Shown here in pieces: positions 1 through 6,269 of a DNA stretch of 8,133 bases. The translations under genes and the position numbers were made by a program. The stretch's first letter is position 1; every line of letters starts with the position of its first letter. A model generated the notes under the pieces. The model saw nothing but the letters and a program-made list of their open reading frames with translations. It was not told the origin of the DNA and ran no database searches. Source of the DNA: Bacillota bacterium. GTDB lineage: Bacteria > Bacillota > Clostridia > Peptostreptococcales > Anaerovoracaceae. The stretch covers positions 1 to 8,133 of the forward strand of contig JAFYFK010000236.1 in assembly GCA_017543805.1 (NCBI GenBank). The letters run 5' to 3'.

Positions 1-1183
1 CGTCATTGATATAGGTGCAGAAAAGCTTCCCTTTCCCGCCTGTGGCAAATCTGCTGTGAAGCTGATGCCACCAGGCAGTAGCGAGCCCGTCCGTAACACT
101 GCTGACGCCAAGAGTCTGACTGTCCAGCCTGCAAATAAAACTGTCTACATGCCGGAAATCAGGCCTGTCACGTTTAGAGTACTCCCGGCCTGAAATGCTT
201 CTGCTGTAGCTTATGAGCCATCCGTTTCCGTCCCACTCAAGCTGGCCATCATTGATATCATCGTCATACAGAAGAACAGACAACTGAGTCTTTTCCACGT
301 TTCCGTATTGATCTATAAGAGCCGTGCTGATTCCGCTGCTGCTGTGCGCGCAGACGCAGAATCCGTTTCCGTCGGAAGCGATCCTCGGCTGTTCGAAGTC
401 CTCATAATAACCGCTGAATATCTCAATAGACTCCGGAGTTTCCGACGTTTCCGACGTTATGACGGCGCCGCGCACGGTCGAGCCCGCGTCCCAGGCGGCG
501 AGAAATACACCCGTTTTTTCTGCATAGGCTATGGACGGATAAATAGCGAAAGACCCTCCCTCTTCGTCCCATTCGTCCTTATACAGCTGATATATCGGAC
601 CGGGAGCGAGGGTATCCTTATCTATAAAACAGGCGAAGCTTTTATTCTCGTGGTTACGGAAGAGCATCATTATGCCGTCCGGGCAGGCTGCCATCGCCGG
701 TTTGCGGGGCCACACCTGACTGTCTTTAATGACCTTTACGTCAAGCGGTCCCGCCGCGGCCTGCGCGCTTCCGCGGTATCTGGTGGTGCACAGATACTGG
801 ACGCCGCATTCAGCGTCCTGGACTTCCCTTGCGACATAGCCTACATAGACGATCCCGTCAAGCAAGCAGGCTGAGGGCTGGGAAAGATCGCCTTCCGTAT
901 GGCTCAGGTCGGCGAGCGTTTCGCTGTACAGAAGCTGTCCCTCCGGGGAAAACCACCAGCCTTTCACCATGCGTTCGGCCGTAGTCTCACACACAAAGAA
1001 ATGATCACCGTCCCATAAGACGGAGTGCTCGCCCGGGACAGGCGGTCCGGATGAGGCTATAAAATATGCGTCGAGCTCCCCTTCGGCGATCAGATGGCCG
1101 TTATCCGCGGCAAATGACGCGGAGGAGAAAAGTACAGCAGTCAGGAAAGCAAATGTAATAAAAACCCTTAGGAATCTCTTCAT
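1..1183 (-). CDS. Secreted beta-propeller-like protein, partial (C-terminus outside window)
   Basis: I read 394 uninterrupted codons from the ATG at 1183 to the window edge, with no stop. Residues 1-25 form a signal peptide (MKRFLR, a hydrophobic stretch, then ASFA before ADNG), so the protein is probably exported. The mature part carries short Gly/Asp-turn plus aromatic-strand motifs at roughly even spacing: WDGDHFFV near 57, LDGIVYVGY near 108, PDGIMMLF near 168, GVFLAAW near 225, SDGNGFCV near 270, WDGNGWLISY near 317 and GGKGKLFC near 382. This 46-65-residue periodicity resembles beta-propeller blades; the fold is inferred, and no catalytic motif is visible. It lies 12 bp after the transglutaminase-like gene on the same strand, so the two are probably one operon. 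The ribosome site is weak (AAGAG about 9 bp upstream), consistent with translation coupled to the upstream gene. Function unknown. Confidence 0.8.
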   Translation of the reverse strand, partial: MKRFLRVFITFAFLTAVLFSSASFAADNGHLIAEGELDAYFIASSGPPVPGEHSVLWDGDHFFVCETTAERMVKGWWFSPEGQLLYSETLADLSHTEGDLSQPSACLLDGIVYVGYVAREVQDAECGVQYLCTTRYRGSAQAAAGPLDVKVIKDSQVWPRKPAMAACPDGIMMLFRNHENKSFACFIDKDTLAPGPIYQLYKDEWDEEGGSFAIYPSIAYAEKTGVFLAAWDAGSTVRGAVITSETSETPESIEIFSGYYEDFEQPRIASDGNGFCVCAHSSSGISTALIDQYGNVEKTQLSVLLYDDDINDGQLEWDGNGWLISYSRSISGREYSKRDRPDFRHVDSFICRLDSQTLGVSSVTDGLATAWWHQLHSRFATGGKGKLFCTYIND

Positions 1184-1195
1184 TGCGCAAATCTC

Positions 1196-3085
1196 TTAAT
1201 TATTAACGGGTATGACGACAGCCTCCGCAGCAGGCTGCAGCGTCCCTTCATTCAGCAGGAACAGCCTGCACTCTCTTCCGCTCAGATGGGGAAAAGTCTG
1301 CTGATCGCTTATGGTCCTCTTTAAGGAAATGATCATTTTCCCATCAGCGCCGTAGTAGGCGGCTATCACCGTGTAGCTGTCCTCTTCCGGGTACATCAAG
1401 GTGCAAACTATGCTGCTGTCAATATAAGAAACGGATAATTCCACATCGGTCTCTTCCCATCCAGCGTAGAACGCAGGTCCCCAGTTCATCAGGACCATCG
1501 GACGCACGGGGTAATTCAGGCCCTCGTCATAGTACCAGCCGGTAAACCTGTAGCCCTTGCGCTTCACCTCGGGGAATTCTACAACAGCGCCGTAACAGAT
1601 CTGACGGGAAGTTTCCCCCTCGCCTCCGTTGAGCACAAATGTGGCGGTATACTTTTCCGAGTAGCCCGCGAAGATAGAATCGAATAAATGATATCCGTAT
1701 ATCAGGTCCAGACCGAGGATGCCGTCGCCGTAGGGATGCAGGACTATGCCGTTTCCCATACCGGCCTGAGGGAAGCTGCCGATCTGTTCAAACACGCAGC
1801 CGTTTATATTCATGCGGTATATGTTCTGCCATGCCCCCATATACAGGTCGTTGTGCTCATAATCGAACAATGCCGTAAGCGGAAGTTCCGGGACAGAGAC
1901 CGTAAGAAACTCAGTGCCGAAGTCTGTACCGATCTCCGAGAAACGAAGACTGTATTCGCCGCCGTTGATCTGAAGGACTCCGAGCGTACCGCCTGCCCTG
2001 AACACCGGGGTCTCCGCGGCGTTTTTAAGAGCGACGGGAAGCAGATAATCCGAAGGACAGCTGTAATCGTACTCTGTATCCCAGTAAATACTGTCTGCAT
2101 GATTGTCGCAGAATACCGCATCGCTTCTCAGGAAATTCCCCCGCCCTATATGGCCGGCATAGTCGCCTCCCCCATCGAGGTATATCGGGTCATCCCATGT
2201 GCAGTCTATCTGATACCACTGCCCGCCGACCTGTACCAGATTCCATGAGTGCTGGATCTCGTTACAGTGAACAACACAGCTGGATACGCCCGCGCGGTTC
2301 ATCAGCACCGTAAACGCGGCAGCGTAACCCTCGCAGACCGCATCTCTTTCAACAAACACGCCATATGATCCGAACTGATGCAGGGAATAGGTAAATGTGT
2401 CTCCGTACTCAGAAGTCCATGAACTGGCCTCATTATCTGTACGGTTTGCGATCACGGGGTTGTAAACGACCCTTGAAGCGATCCAGTCGTGAGCGCAGGC
2501 GACAAGCTCCAGCTCCGTCATCCCGCTGTTTGCGGGATCAGTGGTGCCGAAAGCCTGCGCGCAGGCCAGCTCGAGCGCATTCTGATAGACCTCGGCAGCA
2601 TAGACGTTTACAAGTTCTTCGTCAAGCTCCGGCTTAAACACAAGAGTCCAGTCGTTATCTTCCCCCCAGTAATCTACATTAAATACTCCTGAACCGGCGA
2701 AAAACAGAAGATCGTTATAATCAAGGACAGCATTTAAATATGCCTGATACACGGTACCGTTTATCCATTGAAAAAATGAATCCATATCCCCTGTGTAACT
2801 GAATTGGACGGTGCGGTAATAATCGTCGAACGGAGCGTAACGGAGGGTGTTGACGATCGTCTGTTTGACGTTTTCGTATGAACACGGGTCATAGCCCCGG
2901 GTCATTGATTTTCGAGCCGGAGACGCTGCGGCACTGATGTCCGGATAAAGTTCGCTTTCGAAGGCTATACTGCCGTGAATAAGACCGTCGTCATCCGGAG
3001 TCTCAGCCAATGCCGTCTGCGGAAGCAAAAGCATGACAAAACAGCACAGCAGCAGGATGATCAGTTTTCTGCGGTCGGACTTCAT
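1196..3085 (-). CDS. Secreted transglutaminase-core protein with InlB-type repeat
   Basis: A complete 629-residue protein. Residues 1-27 are a signal peptide (MKSDRRK, hydrophobic core, ALA before ETP). Residues about 165-300 carry a transglutaminase/protease-like core: Cys251 in DAVCEGYA, His279 in QHSWN and Asp294 in YQIDCTWDDP form the expected Cys-His-Asp triad, so the domain is probably catalytic (protein crosslinking or peptide cleavage; substrate unknown). Residues about 479-543 match a Listeria-Bacteroides (InlB B-type) repeat, with YTATFVLNGGEGE, GYRFTGWYYDE and AGW. Such repeats are common in Gram-positive surface proteins. The C-terminal 85 residues are unassigned, and I see no LPXTG anchor or C-terminal membrane segment. 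The ATG is preceded by GAGGAGGT with 11-bp spacing. It is the first gene of a likely two-gene operon with the propeller-like protein, suggesting a joint extracellular role. The family call is firm; the biological role is not known. Confidence 0.9.
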   Translation of the reverse strand: MKSDRRKLIILLLCCFVMLLLPQTALAETPDDDGLIHGSIAFESELYPDISAAASPARKSMTRGYDPCSYENVKQTIVNTLRYAPFDDYYRTVQFSYTGDMDSFFQWINGTVYQAYLNAVLDYNDLLFFAGSGVFNVDYWGEDNDWTLVFKPELDEELVNVYAAEVYQNALELACAQAFGTTDPANSGMTELELVACAHDWIASRVVYNPVIANRTDNEASSWTSEYGDTFTYSLHQFGSYGVFVERDAVCEGYAAAFTVLMNRAGVSSCVVHCNEIQHSWNLVQVGGQWYQIDCTWDDPIYLDGGGDYAGHIGRGNFLRSDAVFCDNHADSIYWDTEYDYSCPSDYLLPVALKNAAETPVFRAGGTLGVLQINGGEYSLRFSEIGTDFGTEFLTVSVPELPLTALFDYEHNDLYMGAWQNIYRMNINGCVFEQIGSFPQAGMGNGIVLHPYGDGILGLDLIYGYHLFDSIFAGYSEKYTATFVLNGGEGETSRQICYGAVVEFPEVKRKGYRFTGWYYDEGLNYPVRPMVLMNWGPAFYAGWEETDVELSVSYIDSSIVCTLMYPEEDSYTVIAAYYGADGKMIISLKRTISDQQTFPHLSGRECRLFLLNEGTLQPAAEAVVIPVNN

Positions 3086-3111
3086 CTATTCCGTGACCTC
3101 CTCACAGAATA

Positions 3112-3140
3112 AACTTACACTAAATGGCAGTTCTTTGCAA
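3112..3140 (-). promoter_or_regulatory. Possible promoter for the transglutaminase-like operon
   Basis: On the minus strand TTGCAA (3135-3140) is followed after 17 bp by TAAGTT (3112-3117), about 27 bp before the start codon. The -10 match is poor, so this is tentative. It lies just after the terminator at 3145-3170, so the operon needs its own promoter near here. Confidence 0.35.
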
Positions 3141-3142
3141 CG

Positions 3143-3174
3143 AAAAAGACCCTGTTCCTGCAGGGTCTTTTGTT
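3143..3174 (-). terminator. Intrinsic terminator distal to the tRNA-Leu unit
   Basis: A perfect 10-bp stem (AAAGACCCTG 3145-3154 with CAGGGTCTTT 3161-3170) closes a 6-nt loop. On the minus strand the stem ends in a T-run. It directly follows the displaced copy of the tRNA-Leu 3' end, and may be the tRNA gene's original terminator, separated from it by the intervening element. The plus-strand side also ends T-rich, so it may act in both directions. Confidence 0.8.
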
Positions 3175-3197
3175 ATTGGTGCGGTAGAAAGGACTTG
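3173..3197 (-). repeat. Displaced duplicate of tRNA-Leu 3' end
   Basis: This 25-bp segment is identical to 3359-3383. It contains the T-loop from CAAGT, the 3' acceptor strand CTACCGC, the discriminator A and CCA, but no tRNA body. It is therefore a fragment, not a second tRNA gene. Confidence 0.9.
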
Positions 3198-3213
3198 GCC
3201 GCTTCGCGGCGCC

Positions 3214-3243
3214 TCCTGAAAAGCTCTCCGCAGCTTTTCAGGA
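3214..3243. repeat. Perfect 12-bp hairpin in the tRNA-Leu element
   Basis: TCCTGAAAAGCT (3214-3225) pairs perfectly with AGCTTTTCAGGA (3232-3243) around a 6-base loop. There is no adjacent T-run, so it is not a typical terminator. CCGCAGC at 3228-3234 is complementary to GCTGCGG at 3250-3256, allowing an alternative fold with the neighbouring hairpin. Confidence 0.85.
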
Positions 3244-3252
3244 CCACTCGCT

Positions 3253-3279
3253 GCGGAAATGTCCACAGGACATTTCCGC
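3253..3279. repeat. Perfect 12-bp hairpin with 3-base loop in the tRNA-Leu element
   Basis: GCGGAAATGTCC (3253-3264) and GGACATTTCCGC (3268-3279) are perfect reverse complements around ACA. Smaller hairpins flank the pair: GCCGC-TTC-GCGGC at 3198-3210, and CGCGA-CGC-TCGCG at 3277-3289. The body of the element is thus nearly all palindrome. Confidence 0.85.
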
Positions 3280-3321
3280 GACGCTCGCGCCTTCGCAGGT
3301 TCAAGTCCTTCTGTTTTACGC

Positions 3322-3362
3322 ATAAATGAAAAAACCCCGTTGATACGGGGTTTTTCATTTAT
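3322..3362 (-). terminator. Terminator hairpin immediately after tRNA-Leu
   Basis: ATAAATG plus an A-run and CCCCGT (3322-3340) pairs with ACGGGG plus a T-run and CATTTAT (3345-3362): 18 bp with one bulged A and a 4-base loop. It begins right after the tRNA CCA end. The GC core followed by a U-rich arm fits intrinsic termination on the minus strand. Confidence 0.85.
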
Positions 3363-3447
3363 TGGTGCGGTAGAAAGGACTTGAACCTTCACGATGTTAC
3401 TCATACGGCCCTCAACCGTACGCGTCTGCCTATTCCGCCACTACCGC
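3363..3447 (-). tRNA. tRNA-Leu(GAG)
   Basis: On the minus strand the acceptor arms GCGGTAG and CTACCGC pair over 7 bp, followed by A and an encoded CCA. The D-arm stem is GCG/CGC. The anticodon stem TACGG/CCGTA encloses TTGAGGG, giving anticodon GAG (Leu codons CUC/CUU). The T-arm GAAGG-TTCAAGT-CCTTT is intact with one G-U pair. The variable region is 13 nt, longer than class I but short for tRNA-Leu, with only a weak 3-bp stem. It starts 57 bp after the TraX-family gene with its own promoter. Its last 25 bp are repeated at 3173-3197. Confidence 0.95.
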
Positions 3448-3461
3448 GAAACGACTTGTAT

Positions 3462-3490
3462 ATACTAACACAAGCGTTTTAAATTGTAAA
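3462..3490 (-). promoter_or_regulatory. Promoter of tRNA-Leu
   Basis: On the minus strand TTTACA (3485-3490) is separated by 17 bp from TAGTAT (3462-3467), which is preceded by TGT, an extended -10 element. The tRNA 5' end lies 14 bp after the -10 box. The tRNA-Arg promoter has the same GCTTTACA -35 context and the same AAGTCG sequence near the start site. Confidence 0.75.
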
Positions 3491-3504
3491 GCATTTTTAT
3501 TAAA

Positions 3505-4272
3505 TTATTTTACCATCAGCTTAAGTAACCAGAGGAGAAGCAGCATTACAGGGTAAATGCAGTAAAAGACATAGCGGCTTTTAAGCGTATTAAGCCCTCT
3601 TTCCCCGTTGTAAAGCCAGATAAGGATAAGCGCGGCCATCGCGAATACCGGAGCCGGCACCGCAAACGGGGCGTCAGTCGAAGGCTGCATCAGCGTGGCT
3701 GCGTAATTCCGGTACGCAAAGAACATGAGTACCGCAAACTGCATCAGCTTTGTGTAAGTCACGCGCCCGGCTATGTTGAACGCGAGCATAAGCACAACGG
3801 CGATGCCGTACATCTCAAAGCTGAAAGCCTTTCCGAGATTGTAACCTATCCAGGAAAGCGCCGCGGCGGTAAGCAGGGTCACGAAGGTATTCTCCAGCAT
3901 GCCGCGGACATAGTCCAGCGCGGCGATGGCCAGATAACCCAGAAGAAGCGTAAACAGCACATTCTGCCCGTCATAATCCAGCACTCGGCCGGAGCGGAGA
4001 AGATCGTGAGGTATCTCCGAAAGGAACGCGAAAATAACCAGGCGCCTGGCGTAAAGCTTGCGGTCGAGAGTTTTTTCATAGCCCTCGTTTATAAGGAACG
4101 CAAAGATCGGGAAAGCAAACCAGCGGAAACCGTCCATCCAGGCAAGCCCCGGAAAAAGAGATCCGAGACCTATCAGAAAAGTACCGGCGAGCCCCGCGAT
4201 CCTCAGCGGAAACTGGTCCATTCCCAGTCTTCTGTCTTTAATTACCCTTGAACCCTGTACAGCCATATTCAC
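3505..4272 (-). CDS. TraX-family integral membrane protein
   Basis: A 255-residue polytopic membrane protein with hydrophobic segments at roughly 23-43, 50-62, 77-85, 104-120, 128-145, 155-168, 177-187, 207-221 and 236-251. Family signatures are RWFAFPIFAFLINEGY (50-65), SEIPHDLL (85-92), QNVLFTLLLGYLAI (103-116), YNGERG (221-226) and FYCIYP (236-241). F-plasmid TraX N-acetylates pilin. Chromosomal homologues in Firmicutes have no settled role, and no conjugation genes lie here, so acyl transfer is only a family-based possibility. The N-terminal helix is less like the usual family opening than the rest. The GTG at 4272 directly follows the asnA stop codon, and an ATG at 4266 is an equally possible start. 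No separate ribosome site is convincing, so translation is probably coupled to asnA. Confidence 0.85.
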   Translation of the reverse strand: MNMAVQGSRVIKDRRLGMDQFPLRIAGLAGTFLIGLGSLFPGLAWMDGFRWFAFPIFAFLINEGYEKTLDRKLYARRLVIFAFLSEIPHDLLRSGRVLDYDGQNVLFTLLLGYLAIAALDYVRGMLENTFVTLLTAAALSWIGYNLGKAFSFEMYGIAVVLMLAFNIAGRVTYTKLMQFAVLMFFAYRNYAATLMQPSTDAPFAVPAPVFAMAALILIWLYNGERGLNTLKSRYVFYCIYPVMLLLLWLLKLMVK

Positions 4273-5283
4273 CTACAGGATACTGACCCCGGCGGCTGCG
4301 CACGCTCTGCGGGTCTCTTCGTCCCATACAGCGGACTGCACCTCGCCAATGTGGGCGCTGCCCATAAGCAGCATGCAGAGGCGGCTCTGTCCGATGCCTC
4401 CGCCTATCGTATACGGAAGTTCGCCCGCAAGAAGAGCTTTGTGGAAAGGAAGCTCCCTGCGGTCGTCGCAGCCGGAAATGCTCAGCTGGCGGTCAAGGCT
4501 CTCCGGGGAGACGCGTATGCCCATGCTGGATATCTCCATAGCCTGCCCGAGCGTATCGTTCCAGAAAAGTATATCCCCGTTGAGGTCCCAGTCGTCGTAG
4601 TCAGGAGCGCGTCCGTCATGCGGTTCGCCGCTCTTGAGCGCGCCTCCGATCTTCATTATGAAGGTCGTCGGATGCTCCTTTACATAAGCGTTCTCGCGCT
4701 GCTTGGAAGTAAGGTCGGGATACATATCCTCAAGTTCCTGCGAATACACAAAGCTGACCTTCCTGCTCTTTGCGGGAAGAGCCTTAAGCTGCGGATAGTA
4801 AATGCGGAGGGTCTCCTCCGTGTCGCAGATCGCTTCGACTATTTCGAAAACAGTCTTTTTGAGATAATCCTCATTGCGGTCAGAAAGATTGATCACCTTC
4901 TCCCAGTCCCACTGGTCGACGTAGACGGAATGGAGATTGTCCAGTTCCTCGTCGCGGCGGATGGCGTTCATGTTCGTATAGAGACCGTTACCGGGGTAGA
5001 AATCGTAGTTTTTAAGGGCAAAGCGCTTCCATTTCGCCAGGGACTGCACCACCTGGCAGCGGCGCCCGTCCTCTTTTATGTCAAAATCGACCTTGCGCTC
5101 GTAGCCGTTGAGGTCGTCGTTGAGACCGGTGGAAGCCTCCAGGAAAAGCGGAGCGGAGACTCTGTGAAGGTTCAGGGCGGCGCTTAGGTTCTTTTCGAAA
5201 ATAGTATGGATCTTTCCTATGCAGTTCTGCGTATCGTAAACGTTGAGGAACGGCTTATATCCTTCCGGAATTATGAGCTTCAT
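4273..5283 (-). CDS. asnA: Aspartate-ammonia ligase (asparagine synthetase A)
   Basis: A 336-residue cytosolic enzyme that makes asparagine from aspartate, ammonia and ATP (forming AMP and PPi). The length fits the roughly 330-residue family. The fold is that of a class II aminoacyl-tRNA synthetase core. Visible family motifs are VVQSLAKWKR (78-87), LHSVYVDQWDWE (117-128), RAPDYDDW (225-232), NGDILFWN (235-242), ISSMGIRV (251-258) and the ATP-binding GGGIGQSRL (294-302). The ATG at 5283 has AAAGGAG about 7 bp upstream. The -10 box lies about 38 bp upstream of the ATG, leaving no room for an Asn T-box leader, so tRNA-dependent antitermination is unlikely. The TraX-family gene follows without a gap, suggesting an asnA-traX operon. 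Divergent from the DNA glycosylase gene. Confidence 0.97.
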   Translation of the reverse strand: MKLIIPEGYKPFLNVYDTQNCIGKIHTIFEKNLSAALNLHRVSAPLFLEASTGLNDDLNGYERKVDFDIKEDGRRCQVVQSLAKWKRFALKNYDFYPGNGLYTNMNAIRRDEELDNLHSVYVDQWDWEKVINLSDRNEDYLKKTVFEIVEAICDTEETLRIYYPQLKALPAKSRKVSFVYSQELEDMYPDLTSKQRENAYVKEHPTTFIMKIGGALKSGEPHDGRAPDYDDWDLNGDILFWNDTLGQAMEISSMGIRVSPESLDRQLSISGCDDRRELPFHKALLAGELPYTIGGGIGQSRLCMLLMGSAHIGEVQSAVWDEETRRACAAAGVSIL

Positions 5284-5321
5284 GGCGCTCTCCTTTCAAA
5301 ACTAATACAGAATATTTTATT

Positions 5322-5327
5322 ATTATA
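5322..5327 (-). promoter_or_regulatory. -10 box of asnA
   Basis: On the minus strand a perfect TATAAT lies about 38 bp before the asnA start. The region 17 bp upstream is T-rich (GTTTTT) but is a poor -35 match, so only the -10 element is supported. Confidence 0.55.
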
Positions 5328-5371
5328 GCGCGGAAATAGCAAGCAAAAACGAATCCGCGGCGCCTCCGCTG

Positions 5372-5380
5372 TGGTACAAT
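5372..5380 (+). promoter_or_regulatory. Extended -10 promoter of the DNA glycosylase gene
   Basis: TGG-TACAAT is an extended -10 element ending only 9 bp before the ATG at 5390. A start site 6-7 bp downstream would fall within about 3 bases of the ATG, giving a leaderless or nearly leaderless message. No ribosome-binding sequence and no good -35 box are visible. Confidence 0.5.
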
Positions 5381-5389
5381 ACTAACGTT

Positions 5390-6193
5390 ATGATCACAAT
5401 AGACAAAAATGAACTGGATATAAAAAAGATATCTGAGAGCGGACAGTGCTTCCGCATGAGAAAGTCTGTCAGTGACCCCTCTCTCTGGGAGGTCCAGGCG
5501 CTTGACCGCTTTGTGACTGTGCGGGAGGGTAAAGACGACGTCAGGATAGACTGTTCCGAGGCCGAATTCGCCGATTTCTGGCGCGAATACTTCGATCTTG
5601 GCTGTAATTACGGCGAGGTGATAAAATCGGTCGATCCGGGCGATTTTTTCCTCACGGAGGCCGCGGAGTACAGCAGAGGACTGAGGATACTGAAGCAGGA
5701 TCCCTGGGAGATGCTGATAACGTTCATTATCTCCCAGCGGAAAAACATCCCGGCTATCACCGGCTGCGTCGAAAAGATATCCGCAGAGTTCGGATCGCCT
5801 ATAGGAGACGGCCTGTACGCTTTTCCGTCCCCGGAGCAACTTGCGGCCGCCGGAGACGCCCTCTGCGGATGTTCGCTCGGATACCGCGATGACTATGTCA
5901 GACGCGCATCCGAAGCCGCCGCGTCAGGAGAGGCGGACCTTTACGGCTGGCAATCTCTGGATGACGCGGATCTGTCGGAAAAACTGCTGGCCCTGCGCGG
6001 TGTAGGCGTCAAAGTCGCAAACTGCGTAATGCTCTTCGGCTATCACAGGATCAACGCCTTCCCTGTCGATGTATGGATAAAGAGGGTCATAGAAGAAAAA
6101 TACGGCGGAAGATTCCCCCTGGAACGCTACAGCGGCTTTGCGGGAATAATCCAGCAGTATATGTTTTATTACGGCCGCCATGCGCTCAAATAA
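5390..6193 (+). CDS. ogg: 8-oxoguanine DNA glycosylase/AP lyase (OGG1 type)
   Basis: A 267-residue cytosolic base-excision repair enzyme that removes 8-oxoguanine from DNA. The N-terminal part matches the OGG N-domain, with SGQCFRM at 17-23 corresponding to GQSFRW of OGG1. QDPWEMLITFIISQRKNI (103-120) opens the HhH-GPD domain. The helix-hairpin-helix LRGVGVKVANC (202-212) supplies the catalytic lysine Lys208, and FPVDVW (224-229) supplies Asp227, so both catalytic residues are present. It is shorter than human OGG1 (345 residues), as bacterial members usually are. Starting at 5390 keeps the whole N-domain, but that ATG has no ribosome-binding sequence and lies 9 bp after a -10 box. It is transcribed divergently from asnA, with no downstream partner gene before tRNA-Arg. 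Oxidative-damage repair fits an anaerobe that also carries a superoxide-reductase-like protein. Confidence 0.93.
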   Translation: MITIDKNELDIKKISESGQCFRMRKSVSDPSLWEVQALDRFVTVREGKDDVRIDCSEAEFADFWREYFDLGCNYGEVIKSVDPGDFFLTEAAEYSRGLRILKQDPWEMLITFIISQRKNIPAITGCVEKISAEFGSPIGDGLYAFPSPEQLAAAGDALCGCSLGYRDDYVRRASEAAASGEADLYGWQSLDDADLSEKLLALRGVGVKVANCVMLFGYHRINAFPVDVWIKRVIEEKYGGRFPLERYSGFAGIIQQYMFYYGRHALK

Positions 6194-6220
6194 ACAGCTC
6201 CGGCATATTTAAGAAATCGC

Positions 6221-6249
6221 TTTACATTTTCAGTTTAATGCTATATAAT
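6221..6249 (+). promoter_or_regulatory. Promoter of tRNA-Arg
   Basis: TTTACA (6221-6226), a 17-bp spacer and a perfect TATAAT (6244-6249) precede the tRNA by 20 bp. It shares GCTTTACA and a downstream AAGTCG with the tRNA-Leu promoter. Confidence 0.88.
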
Positions 6250-6269
6250 TCATAAGTCGCTACGGACAT

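Larger units (their letters stand above)
3173..3383 (-). mobile_element. tRNA-Leu 3'-end-flanked palindromic element (186-bp unit)
   Basis: Two identical 25-bp copies of the tRNA-Leu 3' end (3173-3197 and 3359-3383, T-loop through CCA plus ATAA) lie 186 bp apart in the same orientation. In minus-strand order the unit holds a terminator hairpin (3362-3322), ATGCGTAAAACAG, an inverted copy of the T-arm (3298-3312, GGTTCAAGTCCTTCT on the plus strand), a GC-rich run of perfect hairpins, then the distal tRNA 3' copy and a second terminator. This is what integration at a tRNA T-loop leaves: the 3' end is rebuilt by the element and the original end is displaced. No integrase or plausible protein is encoded, so it would be non-autonomous. 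Mobility is inferred. The alternative is a static tRNA-linked repeat or regulatory RNA. The unit after tRNA-Arg has the same design. Confidence 0.55.

Noticed and set aside
308..874. Plus-strand open frame of 188 codons
   Set aside because: It lies antisense within the fully open minus-strand propeller-like gene that starts at 1183, and has no ribosome site or recognisable domain.
3173..3197. A second tRNA-Leu gene
   Set aside because: Only the T-loop end, 3' acceptor strand and CCA are present; there is no 5' half.
3198..3297. CRISPR repeats
   Set aside because: The palindromes differ from each other and are not evenly spaced; there is no repeat-spacer pattern and no cas gene.
3120..3404. 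Minus-strand open frames of 61-98 codons over the tRNA-Leu element, with a similar frame at 6338-6580
   Set aside because: They are translations of tRNA 3' ends, terminators and hairpins. Their shared peptide-like motifs (GLEP/GFEP and STAPI/PSAPT) come from the T-arm and acceptor sequences, so I treat them as spurious.
4351..5187. Plus-strand open frame of 278 codons
   Set aside because: Exact shadow of asnA, whose motifs are unmistakable on the other strand.
5284..5389. T-box or other riboswitch ahead of asnA
   Set aside because: The -10 box is about 38 bp from the start codon, leaving no room for a structured leader.
5255..5839. Minus-strand open frame of 194 codons
   Set aside because: Antisense to the DNA glycosylase gene and overlapping the asnA start; no domain or ribosome site.
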